Below, in pieces: positions 62,011-64,000 of a stretch of DNA of 64,000 bases. How positions within the stretch are numbered: the stretch's first letter is position 1; every line of letters starts with the position of its first letter. Position numbers and translations under genes: made by a program. The notes under the pieces are model-generated. The model made no database searches, was not told where the DNA came from, and saw only the letters and a list, made by a program, of their open reading frames with translations. Location of the stretch: the NCBI GenBank assembly GCA_021234155.1, contig JAJEKV010000051.1:1114754-1178753 (forward strand), given 5' to 3'. The DNA comes from Isoetes taiwanensis (Eukaryota; Streptophyta; Lycopodiopsida; Isoetales; Isoetaceae).

Positions 62011-62968
62011 TATATATATATATATATATACATATATAAATATAAATATATATAAGGGATGCAACTGGCTGTTCTAAACCAGAATATAGCTAGACTAGCA
62101 TACAAGTCTATATGAATGTACCCTTGTTTTTTTCTCTCTTACTATGTCCATGGGGAACATAAGGATATAGTGAAGATTGTTTAGTTTTACAAAGTGGTCT
62201 AAAATCAAATACCCCAACGTGGGGCTTACCCATAATGGGAGAGGCCAAAGATGACTGGTATGTGCTCAAAACATAACATAAAGTTTATGTTACTAGAACT
62301 TTTAAGATTGGTGTTTGTCAAAAAAGACAAGAGATTGTGTTTGGTATTTGAGATACCCCTTTTTTTAAAAAGGCATGTAGGACCCCCTAGATATCTTAAT
62401 ATGCCAAGTTGCCCCTTGCATTTTAAAATAATGCTAAAACTCTCATATGGGGACAACATTCTAGAATAAATATGCCGTCTATTTATTTATTTAAATATAT
62501 CTTATCTTGTCCCATCACAATAACTTGGGCTATGGAATTTAAGTCTGACATATGGCTTTTTGGACGTACAGAACTTAAGTCCCTAAATAATCCCCTTGGG
62601 TCGTAACTCTTGTTTCGTATAGGCTATATTATATCTCTTAAAAAATAAAGTTGTATTTTAGCACCACTGCATGCTATCTTCATAAAGGGCGGCGGCTTGG
62701 AGACGCAATCCTATGGATACCTAAATAGTTGCAGAATCTAATCGATGACAGATCACTCAAGATTTCTTTTGGGTCAGCTCCCAGACACCGGGATTTATGA
62801 GGTATGCTCAGAACCCAATCTTTATGGCAAACAGAAATGTAAGAGTTATAGCCAGGTAGCCCGTCTTTTGGTGGGAAACCTCTCTCTGCTCTGCTTTGCT
62901 TTACTCCGGCACCGCTCCTGGCCGCCTACATCCTCTATTCCAAAAACTTAGTGTTTGTTCTTGCAAAG
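62011..62968. other. TA tract and upstream region of the right-edge unit
   Basis: TA-rich to about 62060, then AT-rich DNA with short frames only. The part just before 62969 is the presumed promoter of the right-edge exon; no clear TATA box was found. Confidence 0.4.
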
Positions 62969-63235
62969 ATGAACAAAAGAAAAGCTGGAAGGCCTCCGGG
63001 CGCCCCCAATAAGAAAGGGAAGAAAAGTGACTTCCCTAGTCTAGTTTCTGCTCCAAAAACTAAAAATTCAGAGGCTGCAGAGGTACTCAAGAGATGTCTT
63101 CAAAGAGCTGCTAATGTTAAAGCAGCAGAGCAAGCTAAGGCAGATCTCGCTAGGAATGCTTCTGACCCTGTATACAACAACCCTTCTACAGCACAGAACA
63201 TTAGCCAAGACTCTGAAATCGGTCTTCAAAATGAG
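62969..63235 (+). CDS. AT-hook-like first exon of a third family (right-edge unit)
   Basis: 89 codons from ATG 62969: MNKRKAGRPPGAPNKKGKK is a strong AT-hook-like basic motif. A lysine/alanine-rich helix follows (about residues 40-65), then an acidic end (QDSEIGLQNE) with donor GAG|GTCTTT in phase 0, as in the other first exons. Structured block B8 lies 126 bp into the following intron. The rest of the element would be beyond 64000. Function inferred: a chromatin- or DNA-binding module shared by this element class. Confidence 0.6.
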
Positions 63236-63360
63236 GTCTTTGTTTCATATTGTTTTGTTTCCTTTGGATATACTGTAAAAGTAGCTCTATGGGAATCACA
63301 TGTTAATGTTAACATTTCATTTGATTGAAATACTATCTGTCCAAAGTTGTTGCAAAGAAA

Positions 63361-63478
63361 AGGAGCAGGATAATAACTGGGGATGTTTCTCCCATGCTTA
63401 CCTGTCGGCCCTCTCCTCTTTACCATTATAATGCTAATGTAGGTCTGGTTGGCTGCAGGTAACGTGGAGCTCCCCCCT
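63361..63478 (+). ncRNA. Structured intron block B8
   Basis: GCTTACCTG, 16 bases, TACC, 8 bases, GCTAA, 16 bases, TGCAGGTAAC. The outer CCATG pairs with CGTGG and the inner CGGCC with GGCTG, sequences not seen in other copies. Confidence 0.7.
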
Positions 63479-64000
63479 TTTTCATATTTTTGTGGATGCT
63501 TTGGATGTCTTATGGACGTACTACAACTTCTCAAGTTAAAAGAGCTGCTACTATGGACAATGCTGCAAGCTTCACTTTGTTTTTCTGGTTTTCTAAACTT
63601 TTAAACATATGGATAAATGCTTTTGGATCTAGTTTTCTGGTTTACATTAACAATAGGGGCTTACTGATATGATGCCTTCTAAATGAAACTAGAAGAACAT
63701 GCTGTTTTATATTTAGGCTGTGACTCTTAAATCCAGTCTTTGTGCAGCAAAAACTTTACTAATGATATGTTATAGATAGCATATGTCTTGTTGTTTGCTG
63801 ATCATGCATTTACTAAATAGCTTCAATGAATATGGTAATTGCTGGTTTTACATTTGATGGCTTACATGACCTTAAAAAGGTTGGTCGATTTGGGTACTAT
63901 AGACCTGATTAATCGTTATGCTGGTACTAAAACTAGATGCATATGAACCATGTATCTAGATGCTTGCTTTTGTAAGCATTAAAGGAAAAGTAAAAGAAAA
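63479..64000. other. Intron of the right-edge unit, continuing beyond the window
   Basis: No coding similarity. Probably intron following block B8. Confidence 0.4.

Overview
The window looks like heterochromatin-like, repeat-dense nuclear DNA of a land plant. The evidence is AT-rich sequence, spliceosomal introns, a B3-type DNA-binding protein gene, plant L1-type LINEs, CACTA-like, Helitron-like and Helentron-like DNA elements, and a universal stress protein remnant. I cannot name the species; a seed-free plant such as a fern would fit. Almost nothing here looks like a normal host gene. The window is a nest of mobile elements.

The core (14833-44009) holds three head-to-tail copies of one unusual retroelement: copy 1 at 14833-22987, copy 2 at 23748-31901 and copy 3 at 32011-44009 (the last interrupted by a LINE). 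Copies 1 and 2 are near-identical and about 8.15 kb each. Copy 3 is a second subfamily, clearly diverged in DNA but conserved in protein. Each copy has a TATA box, a small first exon with an AT-hook-like basic motif (GRPEGACNKG), an intron containing a conserved RNA-like fold, a long second exon (ORF1, about 516 residues, no family recognised), and an exon for a reverse transcriptase of about 687 residues. That enzyme has Penelope-like signatures (GLNFIP, GIPMGFASSP, Y[MI]DD, FLNVTI) and no GIY-YIG nuclease. Converging from the opposite strand is a three-exon gene for a protein with two B3-like domains. The 3' end of each copy is a strong palindrome. All exon joins are phase 0, so exon 1 could be spliced either to ORF1 or to the RT exon, which has no early ATG of its own.

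The same first-exon/structured-intron module recurs outside the full copies: copy 4 (a 5' fragment, 48661-50782 plus 58393-58720), a diverged minus-strand unit at the left edge (about 1-2100), and another family at the right edge (62969 onward). The structured block also lies in a duplicated P-Q unit (58720-62010, and its disrupted counterpart 2912-5039 plus 12611-13770). Eight copies of the block share fixed motifs with fixed spacing, while the flanking stems change sequence but keep pairing.

Later insertions: a CACTA-like transposon (from 5040 to about 14830, rearranged into a palindrome) split the left P-Q unit, and the right P-Q unit is its empty site. It contains a broken universal stress protein gene. 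A 5'-truncated LINE sits in the copy 3 RT (36454-39819). A Helentron-like element (50781-58391) sits in copy 4 and itself carries a full-length but frame-broken LINE (52130-57646). A Helitron 3' end lies at 48617-48644. Long (TA)n tracts bound several units.

Caution on sequence quality: differences between near-identical copies cluster at CAG/CTG trinucleotides, the plant CHG methylation context. Many frame breaks may therefore be base-calling errors rather than mutations.
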